Assembly (NCBI GenBank): GCA_900752445.1
Contig: CAADVN010000092.1
Location: 1 to 7,018 of the forward strand
Direction of reading: 5' to 3'
DNA: 7,018 nucleotides
From: an uncultured Oscillospiraceae bacterium
GTDB lineage: Bacteria; Bacillota; Clostridia; Oscillospirales; Oscillospiraceae
Part shown: in pieces, positions 1 to 5,247 of the stretch
How positions within the stretch are numbered: the first letter of the stretch is position 1
Layout of the letters: each line of letters opens with the position of its first letter
Made by a program: the position numbers and the translations under genes
Notes under the pieces: model-generated
Database searches by the model: none
What the model was told of the DNA's origin: nothing
Seen by the model: only the letters and a program-made list of their open reading frames with translations

Positions 1-726
1 CTCGACCCTGCCAGACGCGTCCCTTGAGGCCGCGCCGAGACAGAATGCGGCGTCGCCCTCGAGCTCGGCCTCGGGGTGGAGGCTCCGGACGGCGGTCCTG
101 AACTCCTCCTCGGAGACGGCGACGGAGGTGACGTAGTCCGGCACGTCCTCGGCGGTCTCGGGGCTCTCGACGCTCACGAGGTAGGGCTGGGCCTGCCAGA
201 TGGCCTCTGAGGCCTCGGTCATGCCGGCGGAGGAGGAGTGGAAGACGGCCTGGATGGCCTCGCCGCCGTAGCTGAGGTACTCCCCGTCCGTGTCGCTGAC
301 GGCGGCGGCGATCTTCGCCATGTTGGCCTCGTAGTCGGCGCCCCACTTTTCGCGCAGGGCCTCGTCCGAGGCGTGGGCCTTGCAGCAGCCGGGGTCGTCG
401 CAGACGTCGGCCTCGGGATGGGCGGGCTTCTCTCGGCCCATGCTGTACATTATATAGGTGCGCGCGGCGACGGCCTGGGCCTTGAGCGCCTCGGGCTCGA
501 AGGAGGCGGGCATCTCGCCCGCCACGACGCCCGGCAGCCAGTCCGACATGGCGACGCGGAGCACTTCGCCCTCCGAGAGGACGGTGAAGCTCAGATCCCG
601 GTCCGCCCCGGGCGCCGCGGAGCTCCCGGCCCCGGGCTCCTGGGCCTGCGGCCCGGAAAAGGCGAGCAGCGGCAGGGCCAGGGCTATCGCCAGGCACAGG
701 AGCGCCGCCGCAATGATGGTCCTCAT
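1..726 (-). CDS. spoIID: SpoIID, stage II sporulation peptidoglycan lytic transglycosylase (C-terminus beyond window)
   Basis: SpoIID cleaves glycan strands of septal peptidoglycan during engulfment of the forespore and works with SpoIIM and SpoIIP in the mother-cell membrane. The visible 242 residues begin with a hydrophobic signal-anchor (about 3-23) and a short Ala/Gly/Pro linker. The SpoIID domain starts near residue 46. The signature around residues 69-91 is clear: A-G-E-M-P followed by L-K-A-Q-A-V-A-A-R-T-Y, with Glu71 at the family's catalytic glutamate. A probable zinc site follows: His103, Cys109, Cys114 and Cys115. In characterised SpoIID proteins the third ligand is usually His, so Cys114 is a likely substitution. 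The H-S-S-S-A-G motif (163-168) and P-Y-L-V-S-V (181-186) also fit. The start is ATG at 726-724, preceded six bases away by a strong AAAGGGGG ribosome site. The frame is open to the window edge, so the C-terminus is not seen. Codons end mostly in C, unlike the plus-strand genes. Identity is confident. Confidence 0.93.
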   Translation of the reverse strand, partial: MRTIIAAALLCLAIALALPLLAFSGPQAQEPGAGSSAAPGADRDLSFTVLSEGEVLRVAMSDWLPGVVAGEMPASFEPEALKAQAVAARTYIMYSMGREKPAHPEADVCDDPGCCKAHASDEALREKWGADYEANMAKIAAAVSDTDGEYLSYGGEAIQAVFHSSSAGMTEASEAIWQAQPYLVSVESPETAEDVPDYVTSVAVSEEEFRTAVRSLHPEAELEGDAAFCLGAASRDASGRVE

Positions 727-745
727 CTTGTTCCCCCTTTTGCTG

Positions 746-774
746 TTGACTTGAGCGCACAGCGGCGTTAAAAT
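746..774 (+). promoter_or_regulatory. Sigma-A-type promoter for the membrane protein gene
   Basis: TTGACT (746-751) and TAAAAT (769-774) are separated by 17 bp. Each hexamer matches consensus at five of six positions. The predicted start is near 781, giving a leader of about 45 bases before the ATG at 825. The element stands out in GC-rich surroundings and faces the only rightward gene nearby. It is inferred from sequence only. Confidence 0.72.
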
Positions 775-800
775 GGTAAGACAGGCATTACTCAATACTA
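773..800 (-). promoter_or_regulatory. Possible sigma-E-like promoter for spoIID
   Basis: Read on the minus strand, TAGTATT (800-794) is followed after 13 bp by CTTACCAT (780-773). The Bacillus sigma-E consensus is roughly KMATATT, 13-15 bp, CATACAMT, so these match at six of seven and six of eight positions. SpoIID is a classic sigma-E target in Bacillus, which makes the assignment sensible. Matches of this quality can arise by chance in AT-rich spacers. The -10 region overlaps that of the rightward sigma-A promoter by two bases. Confidence 0.35.
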
Positions 801-824
801 CTTTATTTGGATGGTTCATGGCAT

Positions 825-1823
825 ATGCGAAAACTCGCCCTGACTATAACCTGCACCGCCTGCGTCTTTTCCGCCTTTGGCGTGTTCTGCCGCTGGCTGC
901 AGAATATGACGGCCTTTGAGGAGAACGGGCTTTACAGGACCGGGAGCCTCTGGGGCGCCGTGCTTTTGCTGCTGTGCATGGCTGCGGCGGCGGTGCTGCT
1001 TGGCTTCACGGTGTATTTCAGGCGGAATCTGGGCCTGGCCTCGCCGCCTGACATGGGCGTCGCCCTCGCGGGGCGGACGATGCTGCACAGGGCCGTACAG
1101 GTGCTCGTGGTGCTCATAATGCTTGCGGGCTGCGTGCTGCTGCTCTTCACCGCGCCGGATGCTGAGGCTCCGGCTGGCATGGACTTCACGGGGCTCTTGA
1201 GGGTGCTGGCGCTGCTGGGCATACTGGCGGCCGCGGGCTTTGCGGGCATCACGGTGCGCGCCGGCGAGGAGACGCCGGAGGCTTCGCCCAGGCAGGTGGG
1301 CTTCTGCCTTGCCTCGGCGCTGCCCATAGCCTTCTGCTGCTTCTGGCTCATCGTGAGCTACAGGCAGGACGCCATCACGTCCGTCGTGTGGAGCTACGCG
1401 CCGGAGATACTGGCCATAGCCTGCTCGCTTCTGGCCTTCTACTTTGTCGCGGGCTACGCCTATGGCAGGGCGAGGCCGTTTTCCGCGCTGTTTTTCTGCG
1501 AGCTGGGCGCGGTGACGTGCTTTGTGACGCTGCCGGACGAGCGGCTCATCGCCATGCAGCTCATGTTTGTGGGCATGGCCGGGATGCAGCTGTTTTTGGG
1601 CTGGCTCATCGTGTCGAACATGCGCCGGAAGGAGGACATACTCTCGCGCTTCCCGAACGCTCAGGCCTCGGACGACATAGACGACGAGCTGCCTCCGCCC
1701 GACCCGGAGGACGAATTCGAGCCCATGGGCGAGGAGGGTCAGGCCGACGAGTCGAGCTTTGTGGAGCTGCCTGAGGAATATCTGGAAGGCGGCGCGCCGA
1801 AAAGCGGCTTGGACGAGAAATAA
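825..1823 (+). CDS. Polytopic membrane protein of unknown function with acidic C-terminal tail
   Basis: I do not recognise this 332-residue protein as a named family. Hydrophobic segments suggest about eight membrane helices, near residues 4-22, 42-64, 88-108, 123-143, 158-178, 190-210, 217-235 and 240-264. Between helices 1 and 2 lies a polar stretch with R-W-L-Q and E-E-N-G-L-Y-R-T-G-S (about 23-41). After the last helix, R-R-K-E begins a soluble tail of about 65 residues rich in Asp, Glu and Pro, including P-P-P-D-P-E-D-E (290-297). An even helix count with positive charges (M-R-R-K) after the last helix would place the tail in the cytoplasm. ATG at 825 is preferred, with a weak GGATGG ribosome site ten bases upstream. 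A TTG at 807 is in frame but lacks a ribosome site. It stands alone between a divergent spoIID and the terminator at 1860, so it looks monocistronic. No catalytic motif was seen. The reading frame is confident; its function is unknown. Confidence 0.82.
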   Translation: MRKLALTITCTACVFSAFGVFCRWLQNMTAFEENGLYRTGSLWGAVLLLLCMAAAAVLLGFTVYFRRNLGLASPPDMGVALAGRTMLHRAVQVLVVLIMLAGCVLLLFTAPDAEAPAGMDFTGLLRVLALLGILAAAGFAGITVRAGEETPEASPRQVGFCLASALPIAFCCFWLIVSYRQDAITSVVWSYAPEILAIACSLLAFYFVAGYAYGRARPFSALFFCELGAVTCFVTLPDERLIAMQLMFVGMAGMQLFLGWLIVSNMRRKEDILSRFPNAQASDDIDDELPPPDPEDEFEPMGEEGQADESSFVELPEEYLEGGAPKSGLDEK

Positions 1824-1826
1824 CCG

Positions 1827-1856
1827 TTGACAGGAAACGGGCGATTGAGCTATAAT
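1827..1856 (+). promoter_or_regulatory. Perfect-consensus sigma-A promoter for the rpmH operon
   Basis: TTGACA (1827-1832) and TATAAT (1851-1856) match the housekeeping consensus at all twelve positions, with an 18-bp spacer. The predicted start is near 1863, giving a leader of about 100 bases before rpmH at 1964. Such strength fits a ribosomal protein operon. The promoter begins three bases after the stop codon of the upstream gene. Confidence 0.88.
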
Positions 1857-1859
1857 AAA

Positions 1860-1890
1860 CCTCTGCCAGTGTTCTGGCGGAGGTTTTTTT
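1860..1890 (+). terminator. Intrinsic terminator of the membrane protein gene, overlapping the rpmH start site
   Basis: A 10-bp stem pairs 1860-1869 with 1874-1883 (one G-U pair, at 1864/1879), closed by a TGTT loop and followed by seven T residues (1884-1890). This is a canonical rho-independent terminator for rightward transcription. The expected start of the rpmH promoter falls inside its 5' arm, so transcripts from that promoter would carry only part of the stem. Confidence 0.88.
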
Positions 1891-1891
1891 G

Positions 1892-1933
1892 TCAACTGCG
1901 GCGGCCTGGGTCAAGGGTTATGGCCGCTGTTGA
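1892..1933 (+). promoter_or_regulatory. Hairpin in the rpmH 5' leader
   Basis: TCAAC (1892-1896) can pair with GTTGA (1929-1933), and GCGGC (1898-1902) with GCCGC (1923-1927), with a single T-T mismatch between the two helices and a loop of about 20 bases. A register-shifted GCGGCC/GGCCGC pairing (1901-1906 with 1922-1927) is an alternative. The structure lies between the terminator and the rpmH ribosome site (AAGGAAAGGA, 1944-1953). A weak TATAAC at 1935-1940 could be an extra -10 box but has no good -35. A regulatory role is inference. Confidence 0.4.
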
Positions 1934-1963
1934 GTATAACGTCAAGGAAAGGATGGATTGACT

Positions 1964-2098
1964 ATGGTTCGCACCTACCAGCCCAAGAAGCGCCAGCGCA
2001 AGAAGGAGCACGGTTTCCGCAAGAGGATGGCGACCCGCAACGGCCGCAAGGTCCTGTCGCGCCGCCGCGCGAAGGGCAGGGCCCGCCTCTCCTACTGA
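1964..2098 (+). CDS. rpmH: 50S ribosomal protein L34
   Basis: This 44-residue, highly basic protein is L34 (bL34) of the large ribosomal subunit, an rRNA-binding protein. The start M-V-R-T-Y-Q-P-K-K-R-Q-R, the central H-G-F-R-K-R-M and the stretch N-G-R-K-V-L-S-R-R-R (26-35) are diagnostic, and the length matches the usual 44-46 residues. The ATG at 1964 is preceded ten bases upstream by AAAGGA within a purine-rich ribosome site. It is the first gene of the operon, directly behind the consensus promoter, and rnpA follows after 36 bases, the standard arrangement in bacteria. Nothing about the protein is unusual. Identification is secure. Confidence 0.98.
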   Translation: MVRTYQPKKRQRKKEHGFRKRMATRNGRKVLSRRRAKGRARLSY

Positions 2099-2134
2099 GC
2101 AGCGGGCAGCGCAAGCGGCTGTAAGGTCCCGCAC

Positions 2135-2485
2135 TTGGAGTTTACCGACTCGCTGAAGCGAAATTATGAGTTCCGACGCGCCTACCGCAAGGGCAGGAGC
2201 GCGGCGGAGCCTTGCCTTGTGGTGTATACAAGGCGCAACGGGAGGTCCGGCAACAGGCTCGGCTTCACCGTCTCGAACAAGCTGGGCTGCGCCGTTGTGC
2301 GCAACCGCGTGCGGCGCAAGCTGCGCGAGATATACAGGCTCAACGAGGGCCGGCTTTGCCGCGGGCACGACGTAGTAGTCGTAGCCCGCTCGCGGAGCGT
2401 CGGGGCGGATTACTGGAGGCTGGAGCGCGAGTTTCTGGCGGCCTGCGCCGGGCTTGGGCTTTTGAAGGAGGAGACCGGGGAGTGA
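2135..2485 (+). CDS. rnpA: Ribonuclease P protein component
   Basis: RnpA is the protein subunit of RNase P. It helps the catalytic RNA bind pre-tRNA 5' leaders and remove them. The 116 residues match the family's usual length. The N-terminus S-L-K-R-N-Y-E-F-R-R-A-Y-R-K-G (6-20) is typical. The central G-F-T-V-S-N-K (43-49) is followed by the RNR signature at R56-N57-R58, continuing V-R-R-K-L-R-E. Translation appears to start at TTG (2135): TAAGGT lies eight bases upstream, the residues just after match the family N-terminus, and there is no in-frame ATG. The weak start codon may hold RnpA below L34 levels, though both share a transcript. The stop codon overlaps the start of yidD. Confidence 0.96.
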   Translation: MEFTDSLKRNYEFRRAYRKGRSAAEPCLVVYTRRNGRSGNRLGFTVSNKLGCAVVRNRVRRKLREIYRLNEGRLCRGHDVVVVARSRSVGADYWRLEREFLAACAGLGLLKEETGE

Positions 2486-2700
2486 AGAAGCTCCTTATTT
2501 CGATGATAAGGTTCTACAGGAGGAACATATCGCCTCTGAAGCCCCCTTGCTGCCGCTTCATACCGACCTGCTCTCAATACGCCATAGAGGCGATAGAGAA
2601 GTACGGCGCCTTAAAGGGCGGCTGGCTGGCGTTAAAGCGCATATCCCGCTGCCACCCCTTCCACTTCGGCGAGCACGAGTTTTACGACCCTGTGCCGTAA
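2482..2700 (+). CDS. yidD: Membrane protein insertion efficiency factor YidD
   Basis: YidD is a small membrane-associated protein that improves YidC-dependent insertion of inner membrane proteins, though its exact mechanism is unclear. The 72-residue product shows the full family pattern: an N-terminal amphipathic segment with R-F-Y-R-R-N-I-S-P-L (10-19), the cysteine-containing core C-C-R-F-I-P-T-C-S-Q-Y-A (23-34), Y-G-A-L-K-G (41-46), and the C-terminal R-C-H-P-F with G-E-H-E-F-Y-D-P (63-70). The start is GTG at 2482, overlapping the rnpA stop in GTGA. AAGGAGG sits ten bases upstream inside rnpA, so the two genes are probably translationally coupled. yidC follows 74 bases later, matching the shared function. 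No defects were seen. Confidence 0.96.
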   Translation: MKKLLISMIRFYRRNISPLKPPCCRFIPTCSQYAIEAIEKYGALKGGWLALKRISRCHPFHFGEHEFYDPVP

Positions 2701-2732
2701 GCGCAAGAGAAGAGCTTCCGAGGGAGCAAACG

Positions 2733-2747
2733 CCCGGCTGTACCGGG
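2733..2747 (+). other. Short inverted repeat between yidD and yidC
   Basis: CCCGG (2733-2737) and CCGGG (2743-2747) are separated by five bases, forming a small GC-rich hairpin in the 74-base yidD-yidC gap. No T tract follows, so it is not an intrinsic terminator. It might mark an RNA processing site or be incidental. Confidence 0.25.
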
Positions 2748-2774
2748 ACATCACCCACTTAAGGAGCGAAAACG

Positions 2775-4109
2775 ATGTTAGATACGATAGCAAAACCCTT
2801 TGGCTGGCTCATGATGAAGCTCTATGAGCTGACGGGGAACTTCGGCCTGGCGACGATACTGTTCTCGCTGTGCGTGACGCTGGTGCTGCTGCCTTTCATG
2901 GCCAAGAGCAAGAAGAGCATGATGCGCATGTCGCGGCTGACCCCGAGGATACAGGAGCTGCAGCGCAAGCACGAGGGCAACCAGCAGAAGCTCAACGAGG
3001 AGATGGCGCGGCTCTACCGCGAGGAGAAGGCAAACCCCATGTCGGGCTGCCTGTGGAGCCTCTTGCCCTTCCCGATACTGCTCGCGCTGTACCGCGCGGT
3101 GGTGAAGCCGCTGACGATCATGATGGGCGTGGACTCGGCGCTGCTCGCCTCAGGCGGGGCGATAAGCGACAAGCTGACCCAGCTCGGCTACGCCATGTCC
3201 AACTATACGACCTCGGCGAACACCTTCTATGAGGAGATCTACAAGGCGAAGTTCATAAGCGACCACTGGTCGGACTTTGCGGGGCTTTCGGACAAGCTGG
3301 TGCAGATGGACTACAACTTCCTGGGCCTCGACCTGTCGAGCACGCCGAACTGGAAGTTCTGGACCTTCGACCTGTCGGCGGGGGCCTGGGCGGTCATCGG
3401 GCTGTTCCTCATCCCGATCATATCCACGGGTCTGAGCTACCTGTCCATCTACGTCAGCCAGAAGATGAACCCGACGACGGCGACGATGAACGCACAGCAG
3501 CAGAGCACGAACAAGACGATGCTGCTGATGATGCCGCTCATGAGCCTTTGGATAGGCTTCGTCATGCCGGCGGCGATGGGCCTGTACTGGATCATGAACA
3601 GCGTACTGGGCGTGCTCAGGGACGTTGTGCTGACGACGATCTACAAGAAGCAGATGGACAAGGAGGACGCGGAGCGGCTCGAGCGCGAGCGTGAGCGTGA
3701 GGAGGAGCTGGAGCGGAAGCGTCAGGAGACCGAGCGCCTGCGGGCGATGAACGCCACCAGGGAGAACCGCAACACCAGCAAGAAGAAGCAGCAGGCTCAG
3801 CAGAAGCAGCAGGACACGGAGCGGAAGGCTGCGGCGGAGCGCGAGGAGCGGGCCGCGAGGCGCGAGCGGCTGGGCGTGACGGAGCCTGAGAAGCCGGCCT
3901 CGCAGGTGGGCAACCGCCGCTATGCGAGGGGCCGCGCCTATGTGGAGGACAGGTTTGTTAATCCGGAAGCCGCGGCTGCGGCAACGGCGGCCGCCGCGGC
4001 GGAGTCGGAGTACGGCGAGTCGATAGACCCCGACGTTGAGGAAGATGTCGTTGCGGCGGCGTCTGCGGAAGCCGCCGGAGACGGCGAGGAGCAGGAGAAT
4101 AAGGAATGA
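2775..4109 (+). CDS. yidC: YidC/Oxa1/SpoIIIJ membrane protein insertase with long charged and alanine-rich tail
   Basis: YidC inserts and folds membrane proteins, alone or beside SecYEG. An amphipathic N-terminus (1-20, with K-P-F-G-W-L) leads into five hydrophobic segments near 22-42, 92-112, 203-227, 249-271 and 272-290. Family landmarks are L-L-P-F (38-41), a charged cytoplasmic hairpin (43-85), N-P-M-S-G-C-L (87-93), F-P-I-L-L-A-L-Y (99-106), and M-P-A-A-M-G-L-Y-W (264-272). No signal peptide or lipobox cysteine is present. Aligned to Bacillus SpoIIIJ, the groove arginine (Arg73 there) falls at Thr35. An extended loop (about 118-200) separates helices 2 and 3. After residue 290 comes an unusual tail of about 150 residues: a Glu/Arg/Lys/Gln-rich probable coiled coil (292-367), then a polyalanine stretch (399-409) and an acidic end. 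The ATG has AAGGAG eight bases upstream, and the stop overlaps jag in ATGA. The family is certain. Confidence 0.96.
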   Translation: MLDTIAKPFGWLMMKLYELTGNFGLATILFSLCVTLVLLPFMAKSKKSMMRMSRLTPRIQELQRKHEGNQQKLNEEMARLYREEKANPMSGCLWSLLPFPILLALYRAVVKPLTIMMGVDSALLASGGAISDKLTQLGYAMSNYTTSANTFYEEIYKAKFISDHWSDFAGLSDKLVQMDYNFLGLDLSSTPNWKFWTFDLSAGAWAVIGLFLIPIISTGLSYLSIYVSQKMNPTTATMNAQQQSTNKTMLLMMPLMSLWIGFVMPAAMGLYWIMNSVLGVLRDVVLTTIYKKQMDKEDAERLEREREREEELERKRQETERLRAMNATRENRNTSKKKQQAQQKQQDTERKAAAEREERAARRERLGVTEPEKPASQVGNRRYARGRAYVEDRFVNPEAAAAATAAAAAESEYGESIDPDVEEDVVAAASAEAAGDGEEQENKE

Positions 4110-4867
4110 AAAAATATCTTGAGAAATCCGGCAAGACCGAGGACGAGGCGATAGCCGCCGCCCTGCGCGAGCTGGGGCTGGACCGTGACGACGTCTCGGT
4201 GGAGATAATGGAGCGCGCCAAGAGCGGCTTTCTGGGCATAGGCGCGTCGCCGGCGGTGGTACGCGTGGAATACGAGGTGCCTGACGAGGAGGTCATCGAG
4301 CCCGTGCTCCCGAAGGTGGAGAAGGCCCCGAAGGCCGAGAAGCCCGCGCCCGCGGCTCCGAAGTACACGGAGGGCGTGAAGGCGGAGACGGAGAGCTTCC
4401 TGCGCGGGCTGCTGGAGCGCATGGGCGTGAAGGCGGAGATAGAGATAACGGACCGCGAGAACGGCGGGCTCTTGGTGAATCTCTCGGGCCCGGGCATGGG
4501 CGCCGTCATAGGCCGCCGGGGCGAGACGCTCGACGCCATACAGCACCTGACGAACTACGCCGTGAACCGCGGCAGCGACAAGCGCTGCCACATCAGCGTG
4601 GACGCGGAGAGCTACAGGGCCAAGCGCGAGGAGAGCCTGGTGCATCTGGCCGAGAAGATGGCGGCGAAGGTCGTCAAATACAAGCGCAGCATGGCGCTCG
4701 AGCCCATGAACTCGTATGAGCGGCACGTCATCCACACGGCGCTGCAGAACTACGAGGGCGTAACGACGAGCTCGACCGGCACGGAGCCGAACCGGAGGGT
4801 CGTGGTCTCCTACGAGAGGCCCGCCCGCCAGGAGGACACAAGGCCGAAGAGCCGCGAGTGGAGCTGA
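4106..4867 (+). CDS. jag: Jag/KhpB (SpoIIIJ-associated) RNA-binding protein
   Basis: Jag, also called KhpB or EloR, is a cytoplasmic RNA-binding protein. In Gram-positive bacteria it partners KhpA and affects cell elongation and mRNA levels. The 253 residues hold all three expected domains. A Jag-N domain (1-55) contains K-S-G-F-L-G-I-G (39-46). A Lys/Pro/Ala linker spans about 60-88. The KH domain (about 90-166) carries the G-R-R-G loop at 136-139 within I-G-R-R-G-E-T-L-D-A-I-Q. The R3H domain (about 167-240) has the R-x3-H motif at Arg206 and His210. ATG at 4106 overlaps the yidC stop, and AGGAG lies eight bases upstream, so coupling to yidC is likely. This is the standard neighbour of yidC. 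The short C-terminal extension after the R3H domain is basic and probably disordered. Confidence 0.96.
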   Translation: MKKYLEKSGKTEDEAIAAALRELGLDRDDVSVEIMERAKSGFLGIGASPAVVRVEYEVPDEEVIEPVLPKVEKAPKAEKPAPAAPKYTEGVKAETESFLRGLLERMGVKAEIEITDRENGGLLVNLSGPGMGAVIGRRGETLDAIQHLTNYAVNRGSDKRCHISVDAESYRAKREESLVHLAEKMAAKVVKYKRSMALEPMNSYERHVIHTALQNYEGVTTSSTGTEPNRRVVVSYERPARQEDTRPKSREWS

Positions 4868-4888
4868 GCGAAAGCGGAGGAATGAGTT

Positions 4889-5119
4889 ATGATATTTGAG
4901 ACCGTGCGCGATCTGCTGGCACACCAGCTCGAGGTGGACCCGGAGAGCATCGGCCCCGACACGGACATTTTCGACGACCTCGGCGCCGACTCGCTCGACG
5001 TTGTGGAGCTTGTGATGTCCATCGAGGAGGAGTACGACATAGTCATTACGGACGAGCGTGCGAACAACGTACGCACCGTAGCCCAGGTCGTGGAACTGCT
5101 CGAGGGCCTCGTGAAATAA
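4889..5119 (+). CDS. acpP: Acyl carrier protein
   Basis: The 76-residue acidic protein is an acyl carrier protein, which holds growing fatty acyl chains on a 4'-phosphopantetheine arm during type II fatty acid synthesis. The attachment motif L-G-A-D-S-L-D (31-37) places the modified serine at Ser35. The four-helix pattern and helix 2 sequence V-V-E-L-V-M-S-I-E-E-E-Y (38-49) are typical, as is the length. The ATG is preceded eight bases away by GGAGG, 21 bases after the jag stop, and no promoter was seen between them. It is therefore probably the last gene of the rpmH operon, closed by the terminator at 5125. No fatty acid synthesis gene lies in the window, so a housekeeping AcpP role is likely but a specialised carrier cannot be excluded. 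Confidence 0.95.
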   Translation: MIFETVRDLLAHQLEVDPESIGPDTDIFDDLGADSLDVVELVMSIEEEYDIVITDERANNVRTVAQVVELLEGLVK

Positions 5120-5124
5120 GACGC

Positions 5125-5160
5125 GCCCGCCCTTCCCCAAGGAAGCGGCGGGCATTTTTT
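5125..5160 (+). terminator. Intrinsic terminator after acpP
   Basis: A long stem pairs 5125-5136 with 5141-5153, twelve pairs with one bulged C at 5146, closed by a CCAA loop and followed by A and six T residues. It starts six bases after the acpP stop codon and should end the rpmH-acpP transcript. Confidence 0.93.
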
Positions 5161-5192
5161 CATTAATATTTTAATGTTTTTCATTAAATATT
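5160..5192 (+). repeat. CATTAA repeat cluster upstream of the DUF2975/HTH pair
   Basis: TCATTAATATT (5160-5170) recurs as TCATTAAATATT (5181-5192), 21 bp apart, which is two turns of the helix. Between them TTAATG (5171-5176) forms a perfect inverted repeat with the first CATTAA (5161-5166) around TATT. The cluster lies just before the probable -35 box of the next gene. It may be an operator or a UP-like AT-rich element; part of the similarity may reflect low complexity. Confidence 0.4.
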
Positions 5193-5194
5193 AG

Positions 5195-5223
5195 TCGACA
5201 AAGATTAAATGACGTGTTAAGCT
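5195..5223 (+). promoter_or_regulatory. Probable promoter of the DUF2975/HTH pair
   Basis: TCGACA (5195-5200), five of six to consensus, is followed after 17 bp by TAAGCT (5218-5223). That -10 box is poor, but TG at 5215-5216 gives an extended -10 in the correct register. The predicted start is near 5230, within about 20 bases of the gene. The strong upstream terminator means a promoter is needed hereabouts. Confidence 0.42.
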
Positions 5224-5247
5224 GTACTCAGAAAGGGGGCGGCTCGG

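Noticed and set aside
238..771. A 177-codon plus-strand frame opposite spoIID.
   Set aside because: The minus strand encodes an unmistakable SpoIID domain here. The plus-strand frame is its low-complexity shadow.
807..824. An upstream TTG start extending the membrane protein by six residues.
   Set aside because: No ribosome site precedes it, while the ATG at 825 has a weak one and begins a typical basic residue plus hydrophobic helix.
816..1895. A 359-codon open frame on the minus strand opposite the membrane protein gene.
   Set aside because: Its composition is that of an antisense shadow (His/Arg/Gln-rich), it would cross the promoter and terminator at 1827-1890, and it shows no ribosome site or motif. 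The plus-strand frame has clear membrane helices.
2518..2523. AGGAGG inside yidD, resembling an internal ribosome site.
   Set aside because: It encodes the conserved Arg-Arg of the YidD motif and no start codon lies at a suitable distance downstream.
3938..5155. A 405-codon open frame on the minus strand opposite yidC, jag and acpP.
   Set aside because: It is antisense to three well-identified genes, is rich in His, Arg, Leu and Ala as expected for reversed GC-rich codons, and matches no family. It is an artefact of few stop codons.
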